From contig CAXNAA020000202.1 in assembly GCA_964200075.2 (NCBI GenBank), positions 1-24,504 of the forward strand: 24,504 bases of DNA, read 5' to 3'. Below are positions 20,501 through 24,504 of this stretch, one piece after another. Both the position numbers and the translations under genes were made by a program. The notes under the pieces were generated by a model that was not told where the DNA came from, did not search any database, and worked only from the letters and a program-made list of their open reading frames with translations. This stretch comes from Sphacelaria rigidula (taxonomy: Eukaryota; Phaeophyceae; Sphacelariales). Positions within the stretch are counted from its first letter, which is position 1; every line of letters begins with the position of its first letter.

Positions 20501-20746
20501 TCCTATTCCAGCAATGACTTTGACTTCCCACATAGCATCTATCTTGCCCGACTCATCGGGATCAGCCAACTGAATTCCCTGTCCCGCGTTTAGAACAAGT
20601 CTGGTGTCCTCTTTGCCGATGAACGTGTTGTCCGGTGGCCCTTGGATTGAAGGAGGATCGTCAACAGGGAAGATGTGAACTTGAAAGGAGAATACGGTGT
20701 ATCCCCGAGGAGATGAAGATTCCGGATTGTAGTCCCATGCTTCTAC
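202..20746 (-). CDS. Giant cadherin-like/CSPG-like repeat protein with inserted EVQ-type repeat cassettes (multi-exon, 5' partial)
   Basis: This is the main gene. The proposed join on the minus strand is 20746-18170, 17927-17548, 17258-17036, 16882-16523, 16204-15833, 15674-15222, 14882-14682, 14448-11272, 10902-8680, 8207-8010, 7093-3422, 3203-2475, 2243-1602, 1368-781 and 504-202. All junctions keep the frame, and all but one fall between codons. The product, about 5,365 residues in the window, is a chain of beta-rich repeats with VNDPP, INDPP or related junctions followed by an ED..L.GI.V.DPD pattern and a G.L.D.N.AL..L.Y.P..DW.G.D.V core. This resembles the cadherin-like repeats of CSPG/FREM-type proteins and bacterial adhesins. 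Three blocks of a second repeat interrupt the chain. No transmembrane helix or signal peptide is visible in the joined exons. A secreted or surface adhesion/matrix role is inferred from the domain type. The true start lies beyond 20746. Confidence 0.8.
576..625 (+). repeat. 25-base tandem duplication in the last intron
   Basis: Two adjacent 25-base units, 576-600 and 601-625, differ at only two positions (unit begins TAACGCACACAAACGCC). They lie in the intron between exons 14 and 15. On the minus strand they translate to a repeated hydrophobic run (ALAFVCV) that mimics a signal peptide. Confidence 0.85.
781..1368 (-). CDS. Exon 14: cadherin-like repeat with ENDPP junction
   Basis: The exon has 196 codons. 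The acceptor is TGGATCAAG|GAAATC, phase 0. It encodes EITLHVIDSDGD, LPENDPPVL, LSVRDVDLTLG, TISVGTGSAG and the core MYTGLNDFYGTDDLVVTV followed by DDLGNYGRGS. The chosen donor is CATCAG|GTGATG at 780. It leaves a short Cys-containing tail (SLCSDSEVDGW, SLCHQ) that other repeats lack, so the exact 3' edge is less certain than the rest. Confidence 0.78.
1602..2243 (-). CDS. Exon 13: cadherin-like repeat with VNDPP junction
   Basis: The exon has 214 codons, with acceptor TTGGCTACAG|GTGGTAG and donor CTTGAG|GTGAGC, phase 0. It opens with VVVDDRGNSG, the last strand of the repeat begun in exon 12, and then reads VSSVNDPPTF. The repeat body is longer than usual and contains a CC pair (GADCCGW) and a loop around WILAQDPIGENP. 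It closes with the MHYQSSLNWNSWAGL core and LDHVTLE. Confidence 0.85.
2475..3203 (-). CDS. Exon 12: two half repeats and one nearly full cadherin-like repeat
   Basis: The exon has 243 codons between acceptor TTGGCCAG|GTGGAC and donor GTGGAG|GTGAGA, both phase 0. It begins VDLSAKHGRISV, continuing the strand left open by exon 11. Then come YIAPRDWYGWDKIYVAV and INDPPVLEI, the strand VRVSDVDITSEGG, and a second core, IIYEPKQDWSGLDVVE. It is the clearest example of an uninterrupted repeat and was used as the reference for locating the inserted cassettes. Confidence 0.88.
3422..7093 (-). CDS. Exon 11: largest exon, cadherin-like repeats plus EVQ cassette 3
   Basis: This exon has 1,224 codons. 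The acceptor is ACCGCGCAG|GTTGCG and the donor GTGCAG|GTGAGA, both phase 0. The first half holds cadherin-like repeats with VNDPPQV, DPHVEPNL, VNQAPLV and NFPPEV junctions. One repeat is then interrupted after GVSHRSVLEV by four EVQ-type repeats (about 3902-5395). It resumes with VTNALASLSYSSIPGWSG and VTDGGFTGAGG, followed by VNDPPYLL. It ends in DPDHGATIVQ, in the middle of a repeat. Confidence 0.9.
3902..5395 (-). other. EVQ cassette 3: four EVQ-type repeats inserted in a cadherin-like repeat
   Basis: The host repeat is cut after GVSHRSVLEV and resumes at GAVLRLVDLGG and VTNALASLSYSS. Copies begin near PVQSITTFAAADG, SLSGSFTLSVGGYTTQRIP, AKGYFQLGLDYGG and VEGFFSLQYGGLSTTALA. Each carries the W-x-ITF or WLVTF strand. 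The first copy has an extra loop with a CDEC motif, and the third has a Trp/Gly-rich loop (GGSWWSFGG). Confidence 0.78.
7094..8009 (-). other. Longest intron (916 bases)
   Basis: Between exons 10 and 11. I see no exon that would fit the repeat pattern, and the flanking exons join perfectly without one. It contains an 18-base direct repeat with one mismatch at 7271-7288 and 7491-7508 (GTATACCTCG followed by C/TCGTTGTG). Nothing else was recognised. Confidence 0.65.
8010..8207 (-). CDS. Exon 10: short exon (66 codons) carrying a VNDPP junction
   Basis: The exon encodes VNLYSTEALQLAEASLYI, APVNDPPSI, IEIHEDSDR and VYVTDPDAHEKPDNKIK. This is the end of one cadherin-like repeat and the start of the next. 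The acceptor is GGTGATCAG|GTGAAC and the donor is ATTAAA|GTATGT, both phase 0. The frame remains open a little way on both sides, but neither extension resembles the repeats. The DPD-containing strand continues in exon 11 as VALRIDPPEAGELSF. Confidence 0.8.
8208..8679 (-). other. Intron between exons 9 and 10 (472 bases)
   Basis: The donor is GTACGT and the acceptor TGATCAG. I recognise no gene, RNA or repeat inside apart from a run of nine or more T at about 8502-8511. Confidence 0.65.
8680..10902 (-). CDS. Exon 9: about five divergent cadherin-like/CSPG-like repeats
   Basis: The exon has 741 codons, with acceptor CCATGCAG|GGCAAG and donor GTGAAG|GTACGT, both phase 0. It opens with RLEDIASALEDLTY, the second half of the repeat begun at the end of exon 8. 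Junctions are NSPPTI, INDPPRI, a degenerate RQDPFAV, TPDLPSI and MIPSAI. Core motifs include LRYIPKADFWGADEL, GLLQFFAPFG and WAYLPEADYCGMEVL. No EVQ-type repeat is present. It stops at FYNGVAAVK, before the last strand of a repeat. Confidence 0.88.
10903..11271 (-). other. Intron between exons 8 and 9 (369 bases)
   Basis: The donor is GTACGG and the acceptor CATGCAG. The minus-strand frame of exon 8 stays open well into this intron (to 11083), but the extension is unlike the repeats. Exon 9 continues the interrupted repeat directly. Nothing else was recognised. Confidence 0.65.
11272..14448 (-). CDS. Exon 8: end of EVQ cassette 1, FN2-like module, cadherin-like repeats, EVQ cassette 2
   Basis: This 1,059-codon exon runs from GGTCGCAG|ATTACG to ACTAAG|GTACGG, phase 0. 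It starts with the ITVAF strand and GDMPLLEV of EVQ repeat five. Two more EVQ-type repeats follow (HEVQQLTV and STVEIRRLV), then a Cys-rich fibronectin type II-like module near 13519-13650. The interrupted cadherin-like repeat then resumes (SADVSRALSEVSYHP, INDPP). A second repeat is interrupted by EVQ cassette 2 near 11983-12930 and resumes with SIVVDDLGNVGSG. The exon closes with repeats joined by ESPPTV and SNRAPEL. Confidence 0.88.
11983..12930 (-). other. EVQ cassette 2: two EVQ-type repeats inserted in a cadherin-like repeat
   Basis: The host repeat reads YYRPPGDFAAG and resumes about 316 residues later with SIVVDDLGNVGSG. In other repeats these two motifs are adjacent. The insert starts PEIQRIEL and MVQSITTSAVEG. 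It contains one repeat with a long Asn/Ser-rich insert with Cys residues and a second regular repeat (LTGTFTLALIPGG, LADVGAVQV, GRYWQVTFLS, GDLPVLIADD). Confidence 0.75.
13519..13650 (-). other. Fibronectin type II-like module
   Basis: Within exon 8 the protein reads CEFPF, then C, then GWCSTS, then NWGGC. This matches the CxxPF...C...WCxT...WGxC signature of fibronectin type II (kringle-like, collagen- or glycan-binding) modules, with all four cysteines. A further Cys precedes it (APWCADG, near 13690) and one follows (ARCSAG). It sits exactly at the end of EVQ cassette 1. The function is inferred from the signature only. Confidence 0.65.
14449..14681 (-). other. Intron between exons 7 and 8, with microsatellite
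   Basis: A 233-base intron with donor GTGAGT. It contains the (GTT)n run listed separately and nothing else I can recognise. Confidence 0.65.
14558..14592 (+). repeat. (GTT)11 microsatellite in an intron
   Basis: Eleven perfect GTT units followed by TT. On the minus strand this reads (AAC)n, lying between exons 7 and 8. It is likely to be length-variable between individuals. Confidence 0.95.
14682..14882 (-). CDS. Exon 7: short exon (67 codons) in the middle of the fifth EVQ-type repeat
   Basis: This exon is easy to miss because it is small and begins and ends inside open frames. The acceptor is TCGCGTAACAG|GAAATAG and the donor is AAAGCG|GTGAGT, both phase 0. It begins EIAPDAALTPEELPPC, which continues the strand cut off at the end of exon 6, and then gives STLKERLEALHGVGAVTV, matching the LxxLPxVxxVxV segment of sister repeats. 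It ends SVKA, immediately before the ITVAFDDA strand of exon 8. The fit on both sides is the main support. Confidence 0.75.
14883..15221 (-). other. Intron between exons 6 and 7 (339 bases)
   Basis: The donor is GTGTGA and the acceptor CGTAACAG. No other feature was recognised. Confidence 0.6.
15222..15674 (-). CDS. Exon 6: rest of fourth EVQ-type repeat and start of the fifth
   Basis: The acceptor is a strong pyrimidine tract ending TTTCTTCAG|ACGCC, and the donor is ACAGAG|GTGTGA. The exon reads TPQATPGLAHDAPAEAV, ALSALQPIRSAGVSV, HRWGIAFRS and GTGVRVRI, the second half of an EVQ-type repeat. It then reads IPEMQTIEC and ANLGLSFALLFRGETTE, the first strands of the next. The frame is open upstream of the acceptor (to 15761), but that part has no match to the repeat, so the AG at 15675 is preferred. 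Confidence 0.8.
15833..16204 (-). CDS. Exon 5: third EVQ-type repeat and start of the fourth
   Basis: The acceptor is GCTAATAG|GTTGAAG and the donor is GGAGAG|GTGAGA, both phase 0. The 124 codons give LSGSFFLTYAGHT, ALSSALNSLETMGEVRV, ELAWTVSFLSGNGDVPSLE and GTGAAVHV. This is a complete EVQ-type repeat except that VEEVTAG replaces the EVQ strand. The exon ends with RGTLSLVVSGIQGE, which is the GxFxL strand of the next repeat. The intron therefore cuts that repeat after the GxFxL strand, the same place used by two other introns of this cassette. Confidence 0.8.
16205..16522 (-). other. Intron between exons 4 and 5 (318 bases)
   Basis: The donor is GTAAGC and the acceptor GCTAATAG, with a branch-like TTGCTAAT just before it. 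No other feature was recognised. Confidence 0.65.
16523..16882 (-). CDS. Exon 4: second half of second EVQ-type repeat
   Basis: The exon begins VAEALHLLPNVGYVQVV after the acceptor GCGAAACAG|GTGGC and ends at a textbook donor, ATGAAG|GTAAGC. It holds the LPNV strand, a long Asn/Thr-rich loop with several N-glycosylation sequons, the WEWEVTFVTD strand and RPLMAAV, which matches the GDxPLL position of the family. A basic, Cys-containing tail (TRRTCGSC) replaces the usual LxGxG stretch here. Confidence 0.7.
16883..17035 (-). other. In-frame intron inside coding sequence (exitron-like), 153 bases
   Basis: The segment starts GTGAGG and ends AAACAG. It is exactly 51 codons long and has no stop in the reading frame. 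If read, it would add a basic His/Arg/Thr-rich stretch (KTHRRTRIAGRFRH) in the middle of an otherwise acidic, well-patterned repeat. Removing it brings ATSEE next to VAEALHLLPNVG, as in the sister repeats. It may be retained or removed. Confidence 0.55.
17036..17258 (-). CDS. Exon 3: first half of second EVQ-type repeat
   Basis: The acceptor is ACTCGAAG|CTGG. Joined to exon 2 it completes a Ser codon and continues with WTNGSVEIVEVV and then SEVQRVSL and NGTFRIEV, the opening strands of an EVQ-type repeat. The exon ends ANATSEE at the donor GAG|GTGAGG. The frame stays open for another 51 codons past this donor, so unspliced transcripts would still be translatable. The splice is inferred because removal restores the ATSEE-VAEAL-LPNVG pattern seen in sister repeats. 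Confidence 0.65.
17548..17927 (-). CDS. Exon 2: first EVQ-type repeat of cassette 1
   Basis: The exon encodes one EVQ-type repeat: YEVQQIDV, a glycan-rich strand region, ADLAAALETLPSAG, SRHLVTFLS and GGDVPLLKAEN. The donor CATCAG|GTCAGT is nearly ideal and gives a phase 2 junction, the only one in the gene that splits a codon. The next exon supplies the missing base to make Ser. The acceptor is uncertain. CACACAG|GTG, giving 17927, has the better pyrimidine tract. A second AG, giving 17888, would fuse the EVQ at the end of exon 1 directly to QIDV and fits the repeat pattern more neatly. Both keep the frame. Confidence 0.65.
18170..20746 (-). CDS. Exon 1 in window: five cadherin-like/CSPG-like repeats
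   Basis: This 859-codon exon is open throughout. The acceptor is a pyrimidine-rich tract ending in CACCAG before GTAGAAGC. The donor is CAG|GTAAAT. It opens with the last strand of a repeat (VEAWDYNPES) that leads straight into VDDPP, so the first part of that repeat must lie on an upstream exon. Five junctions follow: VDDPP, VNDKP, INDPP, a divergent PYDPP and MNDPP. Typical core motifs such as DWSGTD and DFSGTD are present. The exon ends in LPEVQ just after a GYISLG strand, where the first EVQ cassette begins. An in-frame ATG lies further upstream at 20938, but the homology and the acceptor argue against using it. Confidence 0.85.
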
Positions 20747-21396
20747 CTGGTGAATGTCGGCGGGTAGCGGCAGGAAAGGACGAGTGCAATGAGCAACACA
20801 GATTCCAGGAAGACATGTCTTCTCCAGTGTTGTGTTATCAACTGACGTGGCCAGCAAAGACTTGCTTGCGACGCAAACACCGATACAGCAAGTTGATGAT
20901 CTGAGAAGGTGAAGCACATTACCGCATAAATGCTTCATGTTTCCCAGTCCTTACGAATCGCTTATTCATGTATATCTTGTGACTATAATACCAAAAATAC
21001 CATCTGGTTACCGTCTGAGACCGGGAAAATATTCCCCAAGCAACCTACCAGTATTGCCTGTCCGGTTTTACTGAGAAACGTACTCCCCTAGTAGATTTTG
21101 ACATTCCTCAGCTTTTAGCTCGTCCAGATGTTCATGCTGTATGTGAACATGGGTAGGATCATTACACTGTACTGTGGTGTACTATATTATGCTGCGCTGA
21201 ATTTTGGACTACTGTACATATCGATCGACCCAACGCCCAGCTATCCTTGTAAATCCGACTACGTAAAGCGGCGGTGGTGGAAGCTCTGTTGTACGGATGT
21301 GCCACATGGACGTTACGTTCTGAGGACTTCGACAGTCTATGCACTGCCCATCACAGCTCTTGCTGCCAGTGGTTGGATTCCGCAGGGAAAATCATA
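20747..21396. other. Upstream intron or 5' flank, no recognised gene
   Basis: On the minus strand the frame of exon 1 is open up to an ATG at 20938, giving a Cys-rich lead (STCCIGVCV) that lacks a clear hydrophobic core. A pyrimidine-AG acceptor lies at the exon 1 boundary, so this stretch is best read as intron. I found no exon here that would complete the half repeat at the start of exon 1. Confidence 0.5.
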
Positions 21397-21472
21397 TTCA
21401 GGAAGCGAACAGTTTACCCATTGAACCAGTGAGCGCTCACTGGTTCAGTGGATAGGCTGTTCGCTTCCTGAA
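21397..21472. repeat. 76-base palindromic repeat, copy 1 (full)
   Basis: It begins TTCAGGAAGCGAACAG and ends with the reverse complement, CTGTTCGCTTCCTGAA. The two 38-base arms have no spacer and meet at AGTGAGCGCTCACT. By eye the arms differ at four positions. It would form a long hairpin, typical of a small non-autonomous foldback or MITE-like element, though no target-site duplication is evident. Confidence 0.8.
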
Positions 21473-21615
21473 CAAAAGATATGCTGTGTGGTCCATCCCG
21501 GCATGACACATCAATGATATCCGTAGCTTCCGCCCGTCGCAAACCTCACCGCTCACATGTCAAACTCGTTTCTTCCACAAACGGTCATGCCGGGACTCGG
21601 ACTCCCGACCTCTTG

Positions 21616-21651
21616 TTCAGGAAGCGAACAGATTACCCATTGAATCAGTGA
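21616..21651. repeat. Palindromic repeat, copy 2 (left half only)
   Basis: It matches the left arm of the 76-base palindrome (TTCAGGAAGCGAACAG... to CAGTGA) but lacks the right arm. It lies 60 bases before copy 3 in the same orientation. Confidence 0.75.
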
Positions 21652-21675
21652 TGGGACCACTCACTATATATTTTG

Positions 21676-21751
21676 TTCAGGAAGCGAACAGTTTACCCAT
21701 TGAATCAGTAAGCGCTCACTGGTTCAATGCGTGAACTGTTCGCTCCCTGAA
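21676..21751. repeat. 76-base palindromic repeat, copy 3 (full)
   Basis: It has the same length and boundaries as copy 1: TTCAGGAAGCGAACAG... to ...CGCTCCCTGAA, with AAGCGCTCACT at the centre. It directly precedes the left arm of the copia-derived inverted duplication. Confidence 0.8.
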
Positions 21752-21773
21752 CGCATGCCGTCCAGAAGGTGGT

Positions 21774-22117
21774 GCAAAAGATTTTCGAGTACCTGCATTC
21801 AACGGCGGACCTGGGGCTCACACATCGTGTAGGACCTGATGTAGACATGAGAACAACGGTGTATGTGGATGCGGATTACGGGAAGGATGGCGAGGCGGGG
21901 AGATCGGTATCGGATGGTGCAGTTCTGCGTCCTAGGACACCATGCTACTGGTGATCTACCACACAAAACTGCACCATCCGATACCGATCTCCTCGCCTTG
22001 TCATCCTTGCCGTAGTCTGCATCCACATACACCGCTGTTCTCATGTCTATATCAGGTCCTGCAGGATGTGTGAGCCCTGGATCCGCCGTTGAATGCAGGT
22101 ACTCGAAAATCTTTTGC
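21774..22117. repeat. Inverted duplication of a copia fragment (151-base arms)
   Basis: The left arm, 21774-21924, and the right arm, 21967-22117, are reverse complements of equal length with about 13 differences by eye, mostly transitions. They are separated by a 42-base spacer. Both arms encode the same stretch of a Ty1/copia polyprotein (KIFEYLHSTAD, YVDADYGKD), the left one on the plus strand and the right one on the minus strand. Confidence 0.85.
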
Positions 22118-22275
22118 GCTAACTTCCAGTGGGTTTCCTTCGGGTCGTGCGAATGTCGCGCCACGGCCCACACTGCATTGGAAATGTCATGCTTGGTTTG
22201 ATTGGCAATCCACATCAATCACCCCACCATTTCGCGGAACGGCACATCCTTGATACCTTTGTCACCATTCATGAG
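21957..22275 (-). pseudogene. Degenerate Ty1/copia retrotransposon fragment (end of reverse transcriptase, start of RNase H)
   Basis: Read on the minus strand, the fragment resembles the junction between reverse transcriptase and RNase H in copia polyproteins. It shows VPFREMVG, LMWIANQTKHDISNAVW, a VARHSHDP segment, EYLHSTADPGL and YVDADYGKD, where the Asp residues correspond to the RNase H start. An in-frame TGA falls between MVG and LMW. After RSPVAWCPRTQ the frame runs into the opposite arm of the inverted duplication. There are no LTRs, integrase or gag in the window, so it is a dead remnant. Confidence 0.8.
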
Positions 22276-22294
22276 CCACACAGCATATGTTTTG

Positions 22295-22360
22295 TTCAGG
22301 AAGCGAAAAGTTTATCCATTGAACAAGTGAGCACTCACTGGTTCAATGGATATACTGTTC
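22295..22360. repeat. Palindromic repeat, copy 4 (right end truncated)
   Basis: It begins TTCAGGAAGCGAAAAG and has the AGTGAGCACTCACT centre. The match stops after TACTGTTC, about ten bases short of the expected end. It borders the minus-strand copia fragment on its upstream side. Confidence 0.75.
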
Positions 22361-22377
22361 CACACGTCGGACAGATC

Positions 22378-22914
22378 AGCTCCCTATAGCTCGAGCTAGC
22401 TCTTTAAGCGTAGCTCCCTAGTGAGCTATGAGAGCTACATGATTTACACATGTTTTTCCTGGGGTGAGCTATTGAGAGCTGTGAGAGCTACGCATGTTTG
22501 CCGTACGTGAGCTACCAACCCGTAGCTCATCAGCTCATATTCGTCCTGGATGAGCTATGAGAGCTGCATGAGCTACGCACGTTTGCGATAGGTGAGCTAT
22601 CAACCCGTAGCTCATCAGCTCAGATTTGTCCTAGGTGAGCTATGAGAGATGCATGAGCTACGCACGTTTGCCCTGGGTGAGCTACCAACCCGTAGCTCAT
22701 CAGCTCATATTAGCCCTGGGTGAGCTATGAGAGCTGCATGAGCTAGACATGTTTGCCCCGGATGAGCTATGAGAGCTGCATGAGCTAGACATGTTTGCCC
22801 CGGATGAGCTATTAGAGCTGCATAAGCTAAACATGTTTGCCCTGGATGAGCTATGAGAGATGCATGAGCTACACATGTTTGCCCTGGATGAGCTATGAGA
22901 GCTATGAGAGCTAC
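22378..22914 (+). repeat. GAGCTA-rich minisatellite array A
   Basis: Imperfect tandem units are built on TGAGCTATGAGAGCTGCA, GAGCTAgACATGTTTGCCC and GGA. The clearest period, from 22721 onward, is 42 bases. The first half has a longer unit that includes GAGCTACCAACCCGTAGCTC, which can form a small hairpin. On the minus strand the 42-base period gives a Ser/Cys-rich 14-residue repeat, which I do not regard as a gene. Confidence 0.9.
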
Positions 22915-22924
22915 GATTGCCTAT

Positions 22925-23031
22925 CCCTTTGACCGCGAGGGTAGGAGGTCTCTGAATCGGCATCATTCACACCCGAGAAATTAAGTGAATTGTGCTAATT
23001 TATCAGATCGCCAACCCTCGCGGTCAAAGGG
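22925..23031. repeat. Element with an 18-base perfect inverted repeat
   Basis: CCCTTTGACCGCGAGGGT at 22925-22942 is perfectly repeated in inverse orientation at 23014-23031, with 71 bases between. Related fragments (CCCCTTGACAGCGAG near 23036 and CCCTCGCGGCCAAC near 23109) follow. It may be a small MITE-like element or its remains. Confidence 0.6.
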
Positions 23032-23369
23032 CTAACCCCTTGACAGCGAGCATAAGTCATCTGTTGAATCGTCCCCAATTTCACTTGAAAAACGTATACA
23101 TAACCAGATGGACTCGTACCCTCGCGGCCAACCGATTGATAGAAATGAATCGGTCGATTATTGTAGACACTGAAAACTAATACATTTTTTAACCATCCCA
23201 CCAAGCGAACGAGGATGTGTTGGCTTCTTTTCTTCCTATCGCGAAGAGTGAGGTAAAACATCACAACCTAATGATATGTGGCACCATCCGTACGAACAAG
23301 AATGTTGCATCATAAGCGACACGGGGTTGGCCAGCGGGAAGCTAGGCATATGACGTGAGTGAGCCACAA

Positions 23370-23722
23370 CCATGTACCCCTGGGGTGAGCTACCGGGCGT
23401 AGCTCATCCGCTCATGTTTTCCCCGGGTGAGCTACAAGAGCTGCGTGAGCTACACATGTTTGCCTTGGGTGAGCTATCGAGCGTAGCTCATCCGCATATG
23501 TTTTCCCTGGGGTGAGCCATGAGAGCTGCGTGAGCTGCACATGTTTGCCCTGAGTGAGCTACCAACCCGTAGCTCACCAGCTCATATTCGCCCTGAGTGA
23601 GCTACCAATTCGTAGCTCATCAGCGCACGTTTACCTTGTGTCAAGCTATCGGACGTAGCTCACATGTACATGTTCGACTGCAAGTGAGCTACCGCCCGAA
23701 AATGAGCTAGCTCATGAGCTGT
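23370..23722 (+). repeat. GAGCTA-rich minisatellite array B
   Basis: A second, more diverged array of the same family as array A, with ACATGTTTGCCCTGGGTGAG and paired GAGCTAC...GTAGCTCA segments. About 455 bases of unrelated sequence separate the two arrays. Confidence 0.85.
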
Positions 23723-24333
23723 CCTAGGTGTGGAAGTTTTCGCGTTTCTCGACCAAACCTTGTACATGTGTTCCTTGAACTATTCCGGGACGCAACCCAT
23801 TATTCCTATTTTTTTGGGGCACTCGGTACCGCCTTCCGGGGGGTCCTTCCGCTGGAACCCCCGGAAGCCGGTAGAGAACGAAGGAACTTTGGAATCTTGC
23901 CAAGAAAACAAATTTTCCATTTGGAGCATCAATGCCTACGGAACTACCGAGTTCGAGGTTGATCCGAGCTTTTCTACGACAGATAAAAAGGAAACCGTCA
24001 CGAGCCTCCCTGGGCCTTTCGTGCATATTAGTGGAAATTATACGACGCCAAAACTCCACGTCACCGAAACATCACGGTTTCGGGTATAATTGGACCATGT
24101 TGGAATCATTTTCAAATCTGTTTCTCCCATCAGATTTCCGAGCGGATGGTGGTTACTACGATTTGAAGCATGTGGAGATTCGGTTGAAATTGGGCTTGGA
24201 ATTCGTGGTTTCAATTCCAGAACAACTTGAAGGGCGCTGATTGGTCGATACACATTTTCGTTCATAGCGCCACGCTATAATCTTGAACAAAAATCCATCT
24301 TTGTCACCCTCTTCGTCTGTTCATTGCGGTCAG
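23723..24333. other. Region without a recognised gene
   Basis: Several overlapping open frames of about 75-120 codons occur on both strands. None resembles a family I know and none is clearly favoured. A GC-rich inverted repeat (CTTCCGGGGG at 23833-23842, CCCCCGGAAG at 23858-23867) could form a hairpin. This may be part of a dispersed repeat. Confidence 0.4.
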
Positions 24334-24504
24334 TATGATATCATACGTGGGACTATTGGGTGCGTCTTGCGGAAGGCATTTGGTGATGACAGAATTTTGG
24401 GTCTTATGCGCAAGCCAGCCTGTAAGACCCACTTTTATGGCAAACGAATCCCGATTGTTTTGGACCCCGATTTCGAAAAAATCGGGGGGACTCAAATTCG
24501 TGTA
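24334..24504 (+). CDS. Weak candidate exon running off the window end
   Basis: A pyrimidine-rich tract (CACCCTCTTCGTCTGTTC) is followed by GGTCAG|TATGAT, a good acceptor context. The frame from there is open to the end of the window and reads YDIIRGTIGCVLRKAFGDD, GLMRKPACKTHFYGKRIP and then VLDPDFEKIGGTQIRV. I do not recognise the protein. An open frame of this length can occur by chance, and another frame on the minus strand is also open. Confidence 0.2.

Noticed and set aside
20747-20938. Start of the giant protein at the ATG at 20938
   Set aside because: The peptide lacks a clear signal sequence, a good acceptor lies at the exon boundary, and the first repeat would lack its first half.
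21162-21344. Short minus-strand frames, one of them Cys-containing, between 21230 and 21400, as an upstream exon of the giant gene
   Set aside because: No match to the repeat pattern and no convincing donor at the right phase.
21397-21472. Transcription terminator hairpin
   Set aside because: The same palindrome recurs several times around mobile-element remains with no adjacent gene end.
22700-22966. A Ser/Cys-rich repeat protein on the minus strand of array A
   Set aside because: The frame simply follows the 42-base minisatellite period and has no signal or domain.
22378-23722. CRISPR array
   Set aside because: The repeats are imperfect, contiguous and without unique spacers, and the window is eukaryotic.
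23724-24265. Overlapping frames of 75-119 codons on both strands
   Set aside because: No motif or family recognised, and frames on both strands compete with no reason to prefer one.

Overview
The window looks like nuclear DNA of an intron-rich eukaryote. A long reading frame on the minus strand is repeatedly cut by short introns with GTRAGT-type donors and pyrimidine-AG acceptors, and the protein is built from adhesion-type repeats. A stramenopile, possibly a brown alga, is my guess from the style of the gene and its repeat-rich surroundings. That is inference; nothing in the sequence proves the taxon.

Positions 202-20746 (minus strand) hold one giant gene. I joined 15 exons by matching splice signals, reading phase and continuity of the protein repeats. 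They encode about 5,365 residues, or about 5,416 if a 153-base in-frame internal intron is retained. The 5' part is missing. The first visible exon starts at an acceptor in the middle of a repeat, so more exons must lie beyond 20746. The 3' end is a stop at 202, but the last repeat is incomplete and no membrane anchor is visible, so the end is also uncertain.

The protein is a chain of cadherin-like/CSPG-like repeats of about 115-130 residues, with some 23 junctions of the VNDPPxL type. At three places a cassette of a second, unrelated repeat is inserted inside one of these repeats. I call this second type the 'EVQ' repeat: about 90 residues, EVQ..., GxFxL, LPxV, GRxWxVTF, GDxPLL. The cassettes hold about 7, 2 and 4 copies. 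The first ends with a fibronectin type II-like module. The most likely role is a very large secreted or cell-surface adhesion or matrix protein; that is inference from domain type.

Positions 20747-21396 show no recognisable gene. From 21397 to 22360 lies mobile-element debris: a 76-base palindromic repeat family (two full copies, one half copy, one truncated copy) around a degenerate Ty1/copia polymerase/RNase H fragment, part of which is present as a 151-base inverted duplication. Positions 22378-23722 hold two GAGCTA-rich minisatellite arrays separated by a short segment with an 18-base perfect inverted repeat. The last 780 bases have no recognisable gene, except a weak candidate exon on the plus strand running off the end of the window.
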